This document shows positions 44,873 through 54,926 of a stretch of 64,000 nt of DNA, piece by piece; position 1 is the first letter of the stretch, and every line of letters begins with the position of its first letter. A program made the position numbers and the translations under genes. This stretch comes from Pseudovibrio axinellae. Lineage in GTDB: Bacteria > Pseudomonadota > Alphaproteobacteria > Rhizobiales > Stappiaceae. The stretch covers positions 124,001 through 188,000 of the forward strand of contig NZ_FOFM01000005.1 in the NCBI RefSeq assembly GCF_900110875.1, given 5' to 3'. The notes below the pieces were generated by a model. The model saw nothing but the letters and a program-made list of their open reading frames with translations. It was not told the origin of the DNA and made no database searches.

Positions 44873-47209
44873 ATGAGTAAAGTGCCGATGGCGGAACAAA
44901 CGAGTTCGAAAAACCCAATGACCTCAGCGGTGTTGGGCAGTACTTTCGGCAATACAGTAACGCGAGGTAAAAAGGTTGGAGCCCGGCTGACGGCCCTCCT
45001 GATTCTGTGCGTTGTGGCCGCTGCATTGGCCGTAGGCTATCTCGCTTTTTACTGGTCGACCCAGCAAGCTCTCAACTTTGAGGTCGAAAAAGAAGTCCGT
45101 CTGGTCCAAAGCAATCTAAAGGTTTTCCGCAATGGCTTGGCAAATGAAGCCGAGCGCATCGCAATCTCCAACAAAGCTTACGCATCAGTCCTCTCCGAAG
45201 AAACCAACCTCCTCCTCGATGAGGACCTGACACCAACGCCAAGCACGCGTGGGGACAGGGATATTTTTGTCATCCTCAACAAGGATTTGGAACCGCTTTA
45301 TACCTTCCGTCGCGACCTTCCATGGCACAGCGAAGTGTTCGAAAATCAACTGCGCATGCAGCTGCATGACACGCTGAGTGAACTGAAGAAAAAAGCAACG
45401 ACCAAAAATATGGAGTTTCGTGTCCCTGAGCCACTGCGCAGCCAAGCCCCGCTCGCACTGAGCATGAGGGACATGGTTATGGTTGATGGCGCGGTCGGCC
45501 TTGTCACCGTTGCAGCAATCACACCATCAACCGCAGTTCCAAAAGGCATGCCCGCTGTCGCTGGTTATCTGTTGTGGGTTCGCTCGCTCGATATTCGCTC
45601 CATTCGCTCATTTGAAGAGTCCACCGGCCTCTCAGAAATGTACATCACCAACAACAAGCCGAAGGCAACATTTGAACGGGTGTCGCTGCCTTTGCTTCGG
45701 CGCAATGGTGAAGAGATTGGAAACCTAAGCTGGAAAACAACTGCTGCGTCTGGTGCAATTTTCACCAATTCCTCGCCGTATTTTCTGGGAACCATTCTTG
45801 CAATTCTGCTAATGACCATCGTTATTTTGCTGCGCTACATCAAAATGACAGACCGAATTTTGAAAAACGAAGCGGATGCAACCCACGCGGCTCTGCATGA
45901 CGCTTTATGCGGATTACCAAACCGTACTTGGTTTGAGATTTTCGCTGCAGATGTGTTGCGCCGTGACCGTAAGAGACAACAAATCACTGGTATTGTCTTT
46001 TTGGATCTGGACCACTTCAAACAGATCAATGACAGTCTTGGACACAGCATCGGCGATGAGGTTATCAAACTGGTTGCCGAGCGCCTGCGAACCTCCATCA
46101 ACAGAGAGGACCGCGTTGCGCGTGTCAGTGGCGATGAGTTTTTGTTGGTGCTCTCTCATCGCAGCAGCATCGAAGAAATTCTCGAAACCTGCATGTACAT
46201 AGAGAAAATGCTCTCTGACGCCTTTAAAGTCGAAAAGCATAAGATTCTGACTACGGCCAGCATGGGCGTTGCCCTCGCACCGGCGCATGGCCACAACCTG
46301 ACTGAACTGCTGCGCAGGGCAGATATTGCTCTGTATCAGGCCAAGAAACTAGGCCGAGGTCGCTACGTACTCTTCGAAAAAGAGATGGAAGACACGCTCA
46401 GGATTTCACGCGAGATTGAAGAAGACATCAAGCGTGCCCTCAACGCCAACGAATTCCAGAACTACTATCAGCCCATTATGGATCATACGGGCAATAATAT
46501 TCTGGCTGCTGAAGCTCTCATCCGCTGGAACCACCCCAAGAAAGGCCTCTTGCCACCTGCTGCATTTTTGCCAGTTGCAGAGGAATCGATGCTCATCAAC
46601 CGCATCGGAGAGTGGGTTTTGGAAAACGCGATCAAGGATGGGTCTTCACTCGATGGTGTGACCATGTGCGTGAATATTTCGCCATCCCAGCTCCGTCATC
46701 CAGAGTTCCCTGAGCTGGTGAGCAAGCTGCTTGATAAATACCAGCTTGAACCAAGTCAGCTTGAGCTTGAAGTCACTGAAGACGTGCTCATCAATTACTC
46801 TGAAACTGTCGTTGAGGTGATTGAACGGCTTCGCAAACTTGGCGTTAAAATCGCTCTGGATGATTTTGGAACGGGCTTCTCTTCACTCAGTTACCTGCGC
46901 CGCGACCTCTTCGACAAGATCAAGGTAGATCGCTCCTTCATCAAGGGTGCGGTCACTGACGCTAAGGCGAAGGAAATCCTGTCCAGTACGATCTCACTAG
47001 GCCTTCGCCTTGGCATGGAAGTCTGCGTTGAAGGTGTTGAGGACAAAGAACAAAAGGATCTCCTGCTTTCAATGGATTGTCCAATGATGCAGGGCTACCT
47101 GTTCTCTCGCCCAATCCCTCTTGGCAAGTTCCGATTGTGGCGTGAAGATATGAGCGAAGACCACGACCAAAAGCCGCGTAAGATCAGAGTGGGTGCAACA
47201 CAATACTAA
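44873..47209 (+). CDS. membrane GGDEF-EAL cyclic-di-GMP protein
   Basis: A 778-residue bifunctional signalling protein. Transmembrane segments at about 41-61 and 305-321 bracket a periplasmic sensor of about 240 residues resembling CHASE4. The diguanylate cyclase domain has SGDEF at 419-423 instead of GGDEF, a known variant that may still be active. The phosphodiesterase domain is intact: EAL at 547-549, DDFGTGFSSLSYL and KVDRSFI. It may therefore make, break or bind cyclic di-GMP according to a periplasmic signal. It could act on the tandem-PilZ protein encoded at 23 kb. Confidence 0.9.
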   Translation: MSKVPMAEQTSSKNPMTSAVLGSTFGNTVTRGKKVGARLTALLILCVVAAALAVGYLAFYWSTQQALNFEVEKEVRLVQSNLKVFRNGLANEAERIAISNKAYASVLSEETNLLLDEDLTPTPSTRGDRDIFVILNKDLEPLYTFRRDLPWHSEVFENQLRMQLHDTLSELKKKATTKNMEFRVPEPLRSQAPLALSMRDMVMVDGAVGLVTVAAITPSTAVPKGMPAVAGYLLWVRSLDIRSIRSFEESTGLSEMYITNNKPKATFERVSLPLLRRNGEEIGNLSWKTTAASGAIFTNSSPYFLGTILAILLMTIVILLRYIKMTDRILKNEADATHAALHDALCGLPNRTWFEIFAADVLRRDRKRQQITGIVFLDLDHFKQINDSLGHSIGDEVIKLVAERLRTSINREDRVARVSGDEFLLVLSHRSSIEEILETCMYIEKMLSDAFKVEKHKILTTASMGVALAPAHGHNLTELLRRADIALYQAKKLGRGRYVLFEKEMEDTLRISREIEEDIKRALNANEFQNYYQPIMDHTGNNILAAEALIRWNHPKKGLLPPAAFLPVAEESMLINRIGEWVLENAIKDGSSLDGVTMCVNISPSQLRHPEFPELVSKLLDKYQLEPSQLELEVTEDVLINYSETVVEVIERLRKLGVKIALDDFGTGFSSLSYLRRDLFDKIKVDRSFIKGAVTDAKAKEILSSTISLGLRLGMEVCVEGVEDKEQKDLLLSMDCPMMQGYLFSRPIPLGKFRLWREDMSEDHDQKPRKIRVGATQY

Positions 47210-47238
47210 GCACCCACCGCACAACCTCTTATGTTGTT

Positions 47239-48234
47239 TTACTGTTTTGAGAAGTCCGTCAGGAACGCCGTAAACATTTCTCCGGTTTCCTGTTTGAAGC
47301 CAAACGGGTTTTTGACGGCCTCATCCCAGCGCATTTCCTGGTCTTGCAACAGCACAGCAACACCTTGCTGCCCAAACTGAACCTTAAGCTGATCCGTCAG
47401 CCAGGCCTTAACCTGAGCGCTGCGTTGATGTGCTAAGTGGTTGCCATCCTTCAACACAGAGAAATGTTCATCACAACCAGTGATCAGCTCATCGATCCCC
47501 ACACCGTCTATTGCACTCAGCATCAGGACTGGAACCTTCCATCGCCTCTGCCGCGCACTCAAGCTCATGGCACCTTCCACGTCGGCCCGCGCTCGGCTTG
47601 CAACCTTAGCCATATCGGCCTTGGTCACGCAGATGATATCCGGCAGCTCCATAATGCCTGCCTTCATGAATTGCAAACTATCGCCTGAACCCGGCTGAAT
47701 GCATAAAACACAAGTGTCGGCAACGAGCGCTACATCCGCCTCGGACTGGCCGATACCAACGCTTTCAACAATCACCCGGTCCATCACGGCACGCATCAAG
47801 ATGACAGCAGCAACCGCATGCTCTGAAAGCCCGCCAAGGCGGTCACGCGCTGCCATGGAGCGCACAAAGATCTGGCTGTCTTCAGGGTCAGTTGTCAGGC
47901 GCGTGCGATCCCCCAGCAACGATCCGCCGCTCACCTGTGACGATGGATCAACCGCAATGACCCCAACACTGAGACCCTCGCTGCGGTACGCACTAATCAT
48001 TGCATTTGTGAGTGTGGATTTGCCAACGCCGGGAGGCCCCGTCAGCGCAACAACCTGCGCAATCGGGTTTTGCAACGCCTCATCTAAAAGAGCGGTGAGC
48101 TGAGGGTGTCCCTCAAAGCTCTCGATCGCACTAAGCAAACGGGCAAGAGCTGACTTACCGCCAACCCTTAGGTCTTCAAGGCAGGTCGGAGCTGACTTGG
48201 GCCAGCTCCTCACCGTTTTAGAAAAAGTACTCAC
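47239..48234 (-). CDS. meaB: MeaB-type P-loop GTPase
   Basis: A 331-residue G protein that protects and loads methylmalonyl-CoA mutase. The Walker A motif GPPGVGKST is at 66-74, with IVESVGIGQSE, CIQPGSGDSLQFMKAG and VTKADMAK (NKxD-type base recognition) following. The start is set at GTG 48234, whose GTGA overlaps the ppdK TGA stop by three bases; longer readings run into ppdK codons and lack family character. No mutase gene is adjacent, so coupling to ppdK is unusual. Confidence 0.9.
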   Translation of the reverse strand: MSTFSKTVRSWPKSAPTCLEDLRVGGKSALARLLSAIESFEGHPQLTALLDEALQNPIAQVVALTGPPGVGKSTLTNAMISAYRSEGLSVGVIAVDPSSQVSGGSLLGDRTRLTTDPEDSQIFVRSMAARDRLGGLSEHAVAAVILMRAVMDRVIVESVGIGQSEADVALVADTCVLCIQPGSGDSLQFMKAGIMELPDIICVTKADMAKVASRARADVEGAMSLSARQRRWKVPVLMLSAIDGVGIDELITGCDEHFSVLKDGNHLAHQRSAQVKAWLTDQLKVQFGQQGVAVLLQDQEMRWDEAVKNPFGFKQETGEMFTAFLTDFSKQ

Positions 48235-50903
48235 CCCTTCTTCCGCTGAGACAGCACAGCCTGAGCAGCGGCAAGGCGAGCAACTGGAACACGGAATGGA
48301 GAGCAGGAAACATAGTTCAGGCCAATGACTTCGCAAAACTCAATAGAGGCCGGATCACCACCATGCTCTCCGCAAATACCGAGCTTGATGTCAGCGTTGG
48401 CCTTACGGCCATTTTTGGCAGAAATTTTCACCAGCTCACCAACACCTTCAATATCCAGTGAAACGAACGGGTCTTTCTCCAGCAACTTGCGTTCCTGATA
48501 CTTACCCAGGAAAGAGGCCGCATCATCACGAGATATTCCAAAGGTCGTCTGCGTCAGGTCGTTGGTGCCAAATGAGAAAAACTCGGCGGAAGCTGCAATA
48601 TCCTCAGAAAGCAAAGCCGCACGTGGAAGCTCAATCATTGTGCCAACGCTATAGGCAGGCTTTTCGCCCAACTCTTTGGCAACAATTTCAGCAACCTGAT
48701 CAATGCTCGCGCGCACGATATCCAGCTCGCTCTTCAAGCTGACCAACGGCACCATGATTTCCGGGGCCACGCGGCGGCCATGACGTTTGGAAATTTCCAA
48801 AGCAGCTTCAAAAATCGCCCGCGCCTGCATCTCTGCAATCTCAGGATTGGAAATCAGAAGACGACACCCCCGGTTTCCAAGCATTGGGTTGCACTCTTCC
48901 AGTTCTTCTGCACGTTCCCGAAGCTCTTCCGGGTCTACGTCCATCTGGCGGGCAACCTCTGCAATATCCTCCTCCGTTTTGGGAAGGAACTCATGCAAAG
49001 GCGGGTCTAGCAACCGAATTGTAACTGGGCGATCTACCATCAACTCAAAGATGTCGATGAAGTCTTGCCGCTGGAACGGCAAAAGCTTGGCAAGCGCTGT
49101 TTTACGCTCAGCAGCTGTGTCAGACAGGATCATCTCGCGCACCGCAAGAATACGCTCCCCCTCAAAGAACATATGCTCAGTGCGGCATAGGCCTATGCCT
49201 TCGGCCCCAAAAGAGAGCGCGACTTTCACATCTGTCGGAGTTTCTGCATTCGCACGCACATCCATTCGCCGAATACTATCTGCCCACTCCATCAGCTTTT
49301 TGAAGTCACCAGAAAGCTCAGGCTCTTGCATCTGCACTCTGCCAGCAAGCACCTGTCCGTTTCCGCCATCAATGGTGATCACATCACCCTTGCCAAAGTT
49401 GCGTCCACCAACACTCATGAGCTCATTGCGTACATCAACACGGATCGCGCCCACGCCAGCAACACATGGCTTACCCATTCCGCGTGCAACAACAGCTGCA
49501 TGGCTGGTCATACCACCACGTGTGGTCAAGATGCCTTCGGCTGCATGCATACCGTGAATATCTTCAGGGCTGGTCTCAGTCCGTACCAAGATAACCGGAC
49601 GGCCATTGGCCTTTTCTGTTTCCGCATCGTCAGAGTTGAAAACAATAGCGCCGCACGCTGCCCCAGGTGAAGCAGGCAAGCCAACACTCAGCTCATCTCG
49701 CTCGCTGTTCGGGTCAATGGTTGGGTGAAGCAGCTGGTCCAGAGAGGACGGAGCGATACGCTCAACAGCCTCTTCCCTGGTGATCATACCCGACTCTGCC
49801 ATATCAACGGCTGTCTTCAAGGCCGCCTTGAGCGTACGCTTTCCCGTCCGCGTTTGAAGCATCCAAAGCTTGCCATGTTCAACGGTAAACTCAAGGTCCT
49901 GCATATCGCGGTAATGGTTCTCCAGCGTGTCGCAAACAGCTTTAAACTCCGCGAACACCTCCGGCATAGTTGCTTCTAAAGACGGCTTTTCAGAATAAGC
50001 CTCAATACGGGCCTTCTCGGTAATATCCTGCGGGGTGCGGATACCGGCAACGACATCCTCTCCCTGAGCATTGATCAGGAACTCACCGTAAAGGGCGTTT
50101 TCTCCGGTAGACGGGTTACGGGTAAAGGCAACACCGGTCGCAGAATCCTCCCCCGTATTCCCAAATACCATTGCCTGAACATTGACCGCAGTTCCCCAAC
50201 CCTCGGGAATTTCATGGAGTGTACGATATGTTCTTGCCCGCGGGATCATCCAGCTTTTGAAAACAGCACCAACGGCGCCCCAAAGCTGCTCCTCGCAATC
50301 CTCAGGAAATGGGCGACCAAGCTCTTCTTTAACTTTGTCCTTATAAGCAGCAACGATCTCTTTCCAGTCGCTGCCACTTAAGTCCGTATCAAGGGCATAG
50401 TCGTGCTCGTCCTTGAAGTCCTCAAGAATTTCCTCAAAGAAATCATGGTCAACGCCAAGCACCACATCAGAGTACATCTGGATAAAGCGGCGGTAGCTGT
50501 CATAAGCAAACCGCTCATCATTGGCTTCTTGAGCCAATGCTTCGACTGTGCGCGCATTCAAACCCAGGTTCAGCACCGTATCCATCATGCCCGGCATAGA
50601 GACCCGCGCACCAGAGCGAACAGACAACAGCAGTGGTTTTGTCGTGCTGTTAAATTTACGGCCGGTCAGCGCTTCAACAGCAGCTATAGCAGAATGAACT
50701 TGCTCCTTGAGCTCCTTCGGATACTGCTGGCCATCCTCATAATAATGAGTGCAAACTTGTGTTGTAATGGTAAAACCAGGAGGGACAGGCAACCCTAGTC
50801 TGCTCATCTCGGCAAGGTTTGCGCCTTTTCCGCCGAGCAGCTCCTTCATAGAAGCATCGCCCTCAGTTTTCTTATCTCCAAAGATGTAGACCCACTTGGT
50901 CAT
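48231..50903 (-). CDS. ppdK: pyruvate, phosphate dikinase
   Basis: An 890-residue enzyme interconverting pyruvate, ATP and phosphate with PEP, AMP and pyrophosphate. The nucleotide-binding domain starts GGKGANLAEMSRLGLPVPPG; the phosphohistidine is in TTRGGMTSHAAVVARGMGKP near residue 455; the C-terminal PEP/pyruvate barrel includes GAEGIGLCRTEHMF and LGNRGCRLLIS. Length is normal. AGGGGGG precedes the ATG. It is the upstream partner of meaB with overlapping stop and start. It may serve gluconeogenesis or pyrophosphate-linked glycolysis. Confidence 0.97.
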   Translation of the reverse strand: MTKWVYIFGDKKTEGDASMKELLGGKGANLAEMSRLGLPVPPGFTITTQVCTHYYEDGQQYPKELKEQVHSAIAAVEALTGRKFNSTTKPLLLSVRSGARVSMPGMMDTVLNLGLNARTVEALAQEANDERFAYDSYRRFIQMYSDVVLGVDHDFFEEILEDFKDEHDYALDTDLSGSDWKEIVAAYKDKVKEELGRPFPEDCEEQLWGAVGAVFKSWMIPRARTYRTLHEIPEGWGTAVNVQAMVFGNTGEDSATGVAFTRNPSTGENALYGEFLINAQGEDVVAGIRTPQDITEKARIEAYSEKPSLEATMPEVFAEFKAVCDTLENHYRDMQDLEFTVEHGKLWMLQTRTGKRTLKAALKTAVDMAESGMITREEAVERIAPSSLDQLLHPTIDPNSERDELSVGLPASPGAACGAIVFNSDDAETEKANGRPVILVRTETSPEDIHGMHAAEGILTTRGGMTSHAAVVARGMGKPCVAGVGAIRVDVRNELMSVGGRNFGKGDVITIDGGNGQVLAGRVQMQEPELSGDFKKLMEWADSIRRMDVRANAETPTDVKVALSFGAEGIGLCRTEHMFFEGERILAVREMILSDTAAERKTALAKLLPFQRQDFIDIFELMVDRPVTIRLLDPPLHEFLPKTEEDIAEVARQMDVDPEELRERAEELEECNPMLGNRGCRLLISNPEIAEMQARAIFEAALEISKRHGRRVAPEIMVPLVSLKSELDIVRASIDQVAEIVAKELGEKPAYSVGTMIELPRAALLSEDIAASAEFFSFGTNDLTQTTFGISRDDAASFLGKYQERKLLEKDPFVSLDIEGVGELVKISAKNGRKANADIKLGICGEHGGDPASIEFCEVIGLNYVSCSPFRVPVARLAAAQAVLSQRKKG

Positions 50904-51227
50904 AACACCCCCCTATAATGAGCAAGACCACAACCAGTCCCACTTGGATTCCACCACTGCCTACTATCTGCAATGAACAGGCTCATTATAGCAAGACTCT
51001 CAGACCTCGACCTTAGTGTTAATGCGTAAATACTTCTGAATTCTGATGAAATATCAATATACTTAATTATCCGCAGATACTTGAAAAAATGTAGGTTCAA
51101 TTGCAAGATTGATCGGATACACTAAATTGCATGCGTGAGTTAACAGGCGGCTATAAAAACGCCATTCTTCGCAACTAACAGACTGGTGTAATATTGAGTC
51201 GCAATCGGCTCTCAATGAGAGACATAT
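50904..51227. other. ppdK-TPR divergent intergenic region
   Basis: About 320 bp between divergent genes. No gene or strong hairpin is seen. Both promoters must be here; AT-rich tracts at 51040-51070 are plausible promoter DNA. Confidence 0.4.
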
Positions 51228-53048
51228 ATGACCCTGAAAAGCTATTTCGCGCTATTCCGCTCCAATTCTGCTTATGCTCAGAACAATGGCCATATGACCT
51301 ATCAATCTGTTATTAAAACCAGTTTTTCAAAAAACGCCTTGCTGGCCTCAACCATGGTGCTGGCCCTATTCAGCTCGCCCTTGGCCCCCGTTGAAGATGC
51401 AAAGGCAAGTTCACGACCCTTACCGGCTGCAAGCTCCCTTTCAGGAAGTTACCTGTCAGGCAGAAGCGCCCTGCTCGCACGCGACTTTGATGGTGCCTCA
51501 AATTATTTTTCCGCCGCACTCAAGAGCGACCCAAGCAACTTTTACCTTCTTGACCGCGCCTTTGTCATTTCACTGGCAAATGGCGATATCGAACATGCAT
51601 TTCCGCTGGCACAGCGTATCCTAGAAGAAGACCAGGACCATTTTCTGGCACAACTGGCCACCGCTGTCAGGCGTGTACAGCTCGGCGACTTTGAAACACA
51701 GCTTCCAAACTCTGTAACACAGGACGTAAACCCGCTTTCACGCCTAACATTTGCTATCGTTTCGGCATGGGAAAAGGCTGGTCAGGGCAAAGCTGACGAG
51801 GCGATCGCTGACCTGACAAGCACAACAGGTGAAAAGTGGTTCGATCTCTTTGTTAATTTCAACGCGGGTCTGGTCGCAGAATACGCCAATACCCCAAGTC
51901 AAGCGGCAGAGTTTTACAAGGTTGCTTATGAAATTGATCGCGGTGCCTTGCGCAATGCAATTTCCTACACCCGCATGTTGGCCGCCTCTGGCAGGCAGCA
52001 AGAGGCGCTCGATATCATTGCAGAATATGAGCAGCTGATACCCGAACATCCCCTTCTCATTTCTCTAAGAGAAAAAATTGAGAGCGGCAAGATTATCGAG
52101 TCTGTGGCCAAAACACCTGCTGACGGATTGGGAGAAGCCTTACACGGCCTTGGTATTGCCCTCAGCAAGGAAGGTGAAGAACTCGCTGCAAACTACCTGC
52201 AGCTTGCTGTCTACCTTAACCCTAAAAATGACTCAGCTTTGATTGGGCTTGCCTCCCTGTTTGAGCAGCTTGGCGATAACCAGCGCGCAATCGAATACCT
52301 CTCCCAGGTACCAGATAGCTCCCCGATGAAACGGGAGGCAGAAATTCAAATTGCGTTGCACTACAACGTGCAGGACAATCTGGAAGAAGCGCGAGCCCAT
52401 CTGGAAAAGCTGGTTGAAGCTGATCCAAGCGACTTGGAAGCCATCACGTCTCTGGGAAATGTGCTGCGCAGTCATTCACTCTTTGAGGAAGCCGAAACCT
52501 CGTACAATCAGGGCCTTAAAACAATCAGTGAAATCCAGGCAAACCACTGGACACTGTTGTACTTTCGCGGCATCACACGCGAGCGTCAAGACAAATGGTC
52601 TGCCGCTGAGGAAGACTTTAGAGACGCTTTGACACTCAAACCTGAGCAGCCAATGATCCTGAACTACCTTGGGTATTCACTGGTCGACCGCGGTCTGAAG
52701 TTGGACGAAGCGCAAAAGATGATTGAACGCGCGGTTCGCCTGCGCCCGACCGATGGATACATCGTCGACAGTCTGGGCTGGGTATACTACCGCCTTGGCC
52801 GGTATTCTGAAGCTGTTGAAAGACTGGAACGAGCTGTAACACTGCGCCCTCACGACCCGATCATCAATGATCATCTGGGAGATGCTTACTGGCAAATCGG
52901 CCGCAAGCTGGAAGCCCGCTACAAATGGAACCATGCCCGTGATCTCAATCCAGAGCCGGAAGATATGGAACGTATATTGAGCAAAATTGAAAACGGCATG
53001 GATGAAGCAGTGCCTGTTGGCCTAGCCAGCTCCGCTGAGAACAAATAG
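51228..53048 (+). CDS. TPR repeat protein
   Basis: A 606-residue protein with many tetratricopeptide repeats. A hydrophobic stretch near residues 36-50 (NALLASTMVLALFSSPLAP) suggests export or membrane anchoring. Repeats run from about 70 to the end; clear examples are SLFEEAETSYNQGLKTI and RYSEAVERLERAVTLRPHDP. It probably scaffolds an envelope complex. I have seen such a gene beside ispE in relatives. An alternative start at 51294 is possible; neither has a strong ribosome site. Confidence 0.85.
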   Translation: MTLKSYFALFRSNSAYAQNNGHMTYQSVIKTSFSKNALLASTMVLALFSSPLAPVEDAKASSRPLPAASSLSGSYLSGRSALLARDFDGASNYFSAALKSDPSNFYLLDRAFVISLANGDIEHAFPLAQRILEEDQDHFLAQLATAVRRVQLGDFETQLPNSVTQDVNPLSRLTFAIVSAWEKAGQGKADEAIADLTSTTGEKWFDLFVNFNAGLVAEYANTPSQAAEFYKVAYEIDRGALRNAISYTRMLAASGRQQEALDIIAEYEQLIPEHPLLISLREKIESGKIIESVAKTPADGLGEALHGLGIALSKEGEELAANYLQLAVYLNPKNDSALIGLASLFEQLGDNQRAIEYLSQVPDSSPMKREAEIQIALHYNVQDNLEEARAHLEKLVEADPSDLEAITSLGNVLRSHSLFEEAETSYNQGLKTISEIQANHWTLLYFRGITRERQDKWSAAEEDFRDALTLKPEQPMILNYLGYSLVDRGLKLDEAQKMIERAVRLRPTDGYIVDSLGWVYYRLGRYSEAVERLERAVTLRPHDPIINDHLGDAYWQIGRKLEARYKWNHARDLNPEPEDMERILSKIENGMDEAVPVGLASSAENK

Positions 53049-53071
53049 CAGATAAAATTGATTGCGATACG

Positions 53072-53953
53072 ATGACTACGGAAGCCACCAAGCATGCGCG
53101 GGTTATTGAATTAGCCCGTGCAAAAGTTAATCTTGCACTCCACATCACTGGGCAACGCAGCGATGGGTACCACATGCTTGATAGCCTGGTGGTGTTTCCG
53201 CACATTGGAGACGAGATCTCTGTCAAGCCAGCCTCCCGCCTTTCTCTTAGCATAGCCGGCCAATTTGCCGAAAAGATACAAGGTGATCCTGCTGACAATT
53301 TGATTTACAAAGCAGCGCAATTGCTGACAGAGCACGTCGCCTCTGCATCTGGTGCACGCATTGAATTGGATAAGTCGTTACCTGTTGCAGCTGGCATAGG
53401 TGGTGGCTCAGCAGACGCTGCCGCGACCCTGCGTGCGCTTGCAAAAATCTGGGGCACATGCCCCTCCTCTGCCGACCTTTCCCGACTGTCCTTGAGCCTT
53501 GGCGCAGACGTGCCTATGTGCCTTGAAGAAAAACCAGCGCGCATTCGCGGCATTGGGGAGGTCATCGAGCCGCTACCAGCGTTCCCCTCAGGCGCAATTG
53601 TACTCGTAAACCCACTCATTGAAGTCGCAACGCCTGCAGTTTTCAATGCATTACTAGAAAAGAACCATCCACCACTACCAGAACTTCCAGATGGTTTTAA
53701 AAGCATGAAAGATCTGGCAAGTTGGCTTAAAACCTGTCGCAATGATTTGCAAAAACCTGCAATCGCACAGGCCTCACTGATCTCAACGGTTCTCGATATT
53801 CTTGCCAGTCAGCCTGAAACATTGCTTGCTCGCATGTCTGGGTCCGGTGCCACTTGTTTTGCACTATGCGAAAGCCTCTCTGAAGCACAGGCAATCGCGG
53901 CCCGACTACAAGAGCATCACGGAAACTGGTGGATCAAACCAGCACGCATTTAG
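53072..53953 (+). CDS. ispE: 4-diphosphocytidyl-2-C-methyl-D-erythritol kinase
   Basis: A 293-residue GHMP kinase that phosphorylates CDP-ME in the non-mevalonate isoprenoid pathway. Motifs: ARAKVNLALHITGQRSDGYH at the N-terminus, the ATP loop PVAAGIGGGSADAAA at 105-119, SLGADVPMCL and the late MSGSGATCFAL. Length is normal. It starts 23 bp after the TPR gene. A polyprenyl diphosphate synthase, which uses products of the same pathway, lies 1 kb further on the opposite strand. Confidence 0.96.
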   Translation: MTTEATKHARVIELARAKVNLALHITGQRSDGYHMLDSLVVFPHIGDEISVKPASRLSLSIAGQFAEKIQGDPADNLIYKAAQLLTEHVASASGARIELDKSLPVAAGIGGGSADAAATLRALAKIWGTCPSSADLSRLSLSLGADVPMCLEEKPARIRGIGEVIEPLPAFPSGAIVLVNPLIEVATPAVFNALLEKNHPPLPELPDGFKSMKDLASWLKTCRNDLQKPAIAQASLISTVLDILASQPETLLARMSGSGATCFALCESLSEAQAIAARLQEHHGNWWIKPARI

Positions 53954-53966
53954 GCCGCCGTAAAAC

Positions 53967-54461
53967 TTACTTCCGGATATAAAGATCGCGTGTGACCCAG
54001 CTATGCAACCCGGCCTCATAACCAATGATCTCAAAGGAATGCGGGTTCAGCATCGTGCCTTGCAAAGTAAATGCGTCTTTGGCCTTGGAAACGATGGTAA
54101 AGTGCTGACCATCCCAATCGAAAACACCCAGAATATCAACAGTACGCTTGGTGCCCAGTTTCTCACCATCATGACCAGGTGACGCATCAGGCGCGTCGTA
54201 GCTAACTGTTCCTCTGAACACCGCTCCATGTTGCTCTATGATCTTGATGCGCAGCTCAACTGAATCTTCGCTCCAACCAGTATCATTCCAACGTAGGTTC
54301 TCAATTTTAATCGCATGCCATTCACCAATCAGACTGACAACCTGACCAGGGTGCTCGGTAGGCTTTGTGCTTTCAGCTCTGACGACAACAGATAAAAAGA
54401 GCAAAGGGAGTGTAAGCAAGAGGACCTTAGACAAGGTCTTAACCACTGTGTTCATAGCCAT
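53967..54461 (-). CDS. hypothetical secreted protein
   Basis: A 164-residue protein with a signal peptide (MNTVVKTLSKVLLLTLPLLF, cleavage near VRA-ES) and a beta-rich mature part containing GEWHAIKIENLRWNDTGWS, FRGTVSYDAPDAS and ILGVFDWDGQHFTIVSKA. The pattern recalls lipocalin-like barrels, but I recognise no family. It is probably periplasmic. It converges with ispE. A start two codons downstream at 54455 is possible. Confidence 0.6.
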   Translation of the reverse strand: MAMNTVVKTLSKVLLLTLPLLFLSVVVRAESTKPTEHPGQVVSLIGEWHAIKIENLRWNDTGWSEDSVELRIKIIEQHGAVFRGTVSYDAPDASPGHDGEKLGTKRTVDILGVFDWDGQHFTIVSKAKDAFTLQGTMLNPHSFEIIGYEAGLHSWVTRDLYIRK

Positions 54462-54926
54462 TCCAACCAGACCTTATAAGCTTGGGTTTTCTGATCCCTC
54501 GTGTTGCAAACTGCTCTGAAAGCAAGGAACCAAAACGTAACACCCAAGGCCGCTGTTCCTTTTTTTACCTTCGTGCATCACCCAACACGAACTCCAGGGC
54601 CACCTTACGAGAAATTGCTTTTAAGTCATGACTGGAACTCCTCTCCTAGTAAATTGGAAGAGACTGTTTTCTCCAGTAAGCGGTTCAATGTGTTCTAAAA
54701 AACAAACAGTGCGATCGGATCGCTAGGGTCGCACAGCACCCAGGGAAATTGGCATCAGCCGCCATTGCCCCCCCTAGTACGCAGGCCCAGTTCTTAGCAG
54801 CACGTCGCCTAAATGAGGTTTTGTGAGAAAGAGCATGGGCATCTAAAGCTGGGTTGGCCAAGACACAAAAAAACGCCGCTGCAATGAAGCGCGGCGCTTT
54901 TGTTTTTTTAACAATTTAAAGTCACA
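54462..54926. other. intergenic region with hairpin, before the prenyl synthase
   Basis: About 465 bp with no convincing gene. It contains the hairpin at 54709-54734 and the terminator at 54867-54900. A GC-rich stretch at 54740-54800 is unlike flanking intergenic DNA and could belong to an RNA gene, but no known RNA was recognised. Confidence 0.45.
54867..54900 (-). terminator. intrinsic terminator of the prenyl diphosphate synthase gene
   Basis: On the minus strand CGCCGC pairs with GCGGCG (extended by G-U and A-T pairs), followed by seven T residues. It begins 27 bp after the stop codon. Confidence 0.9.

Noticed and set aside
54501-54698. 65-residue reading frame before the prenyl synthase terminator
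   Set aside because: No supporting features; a non-coding interpretation is simpler.
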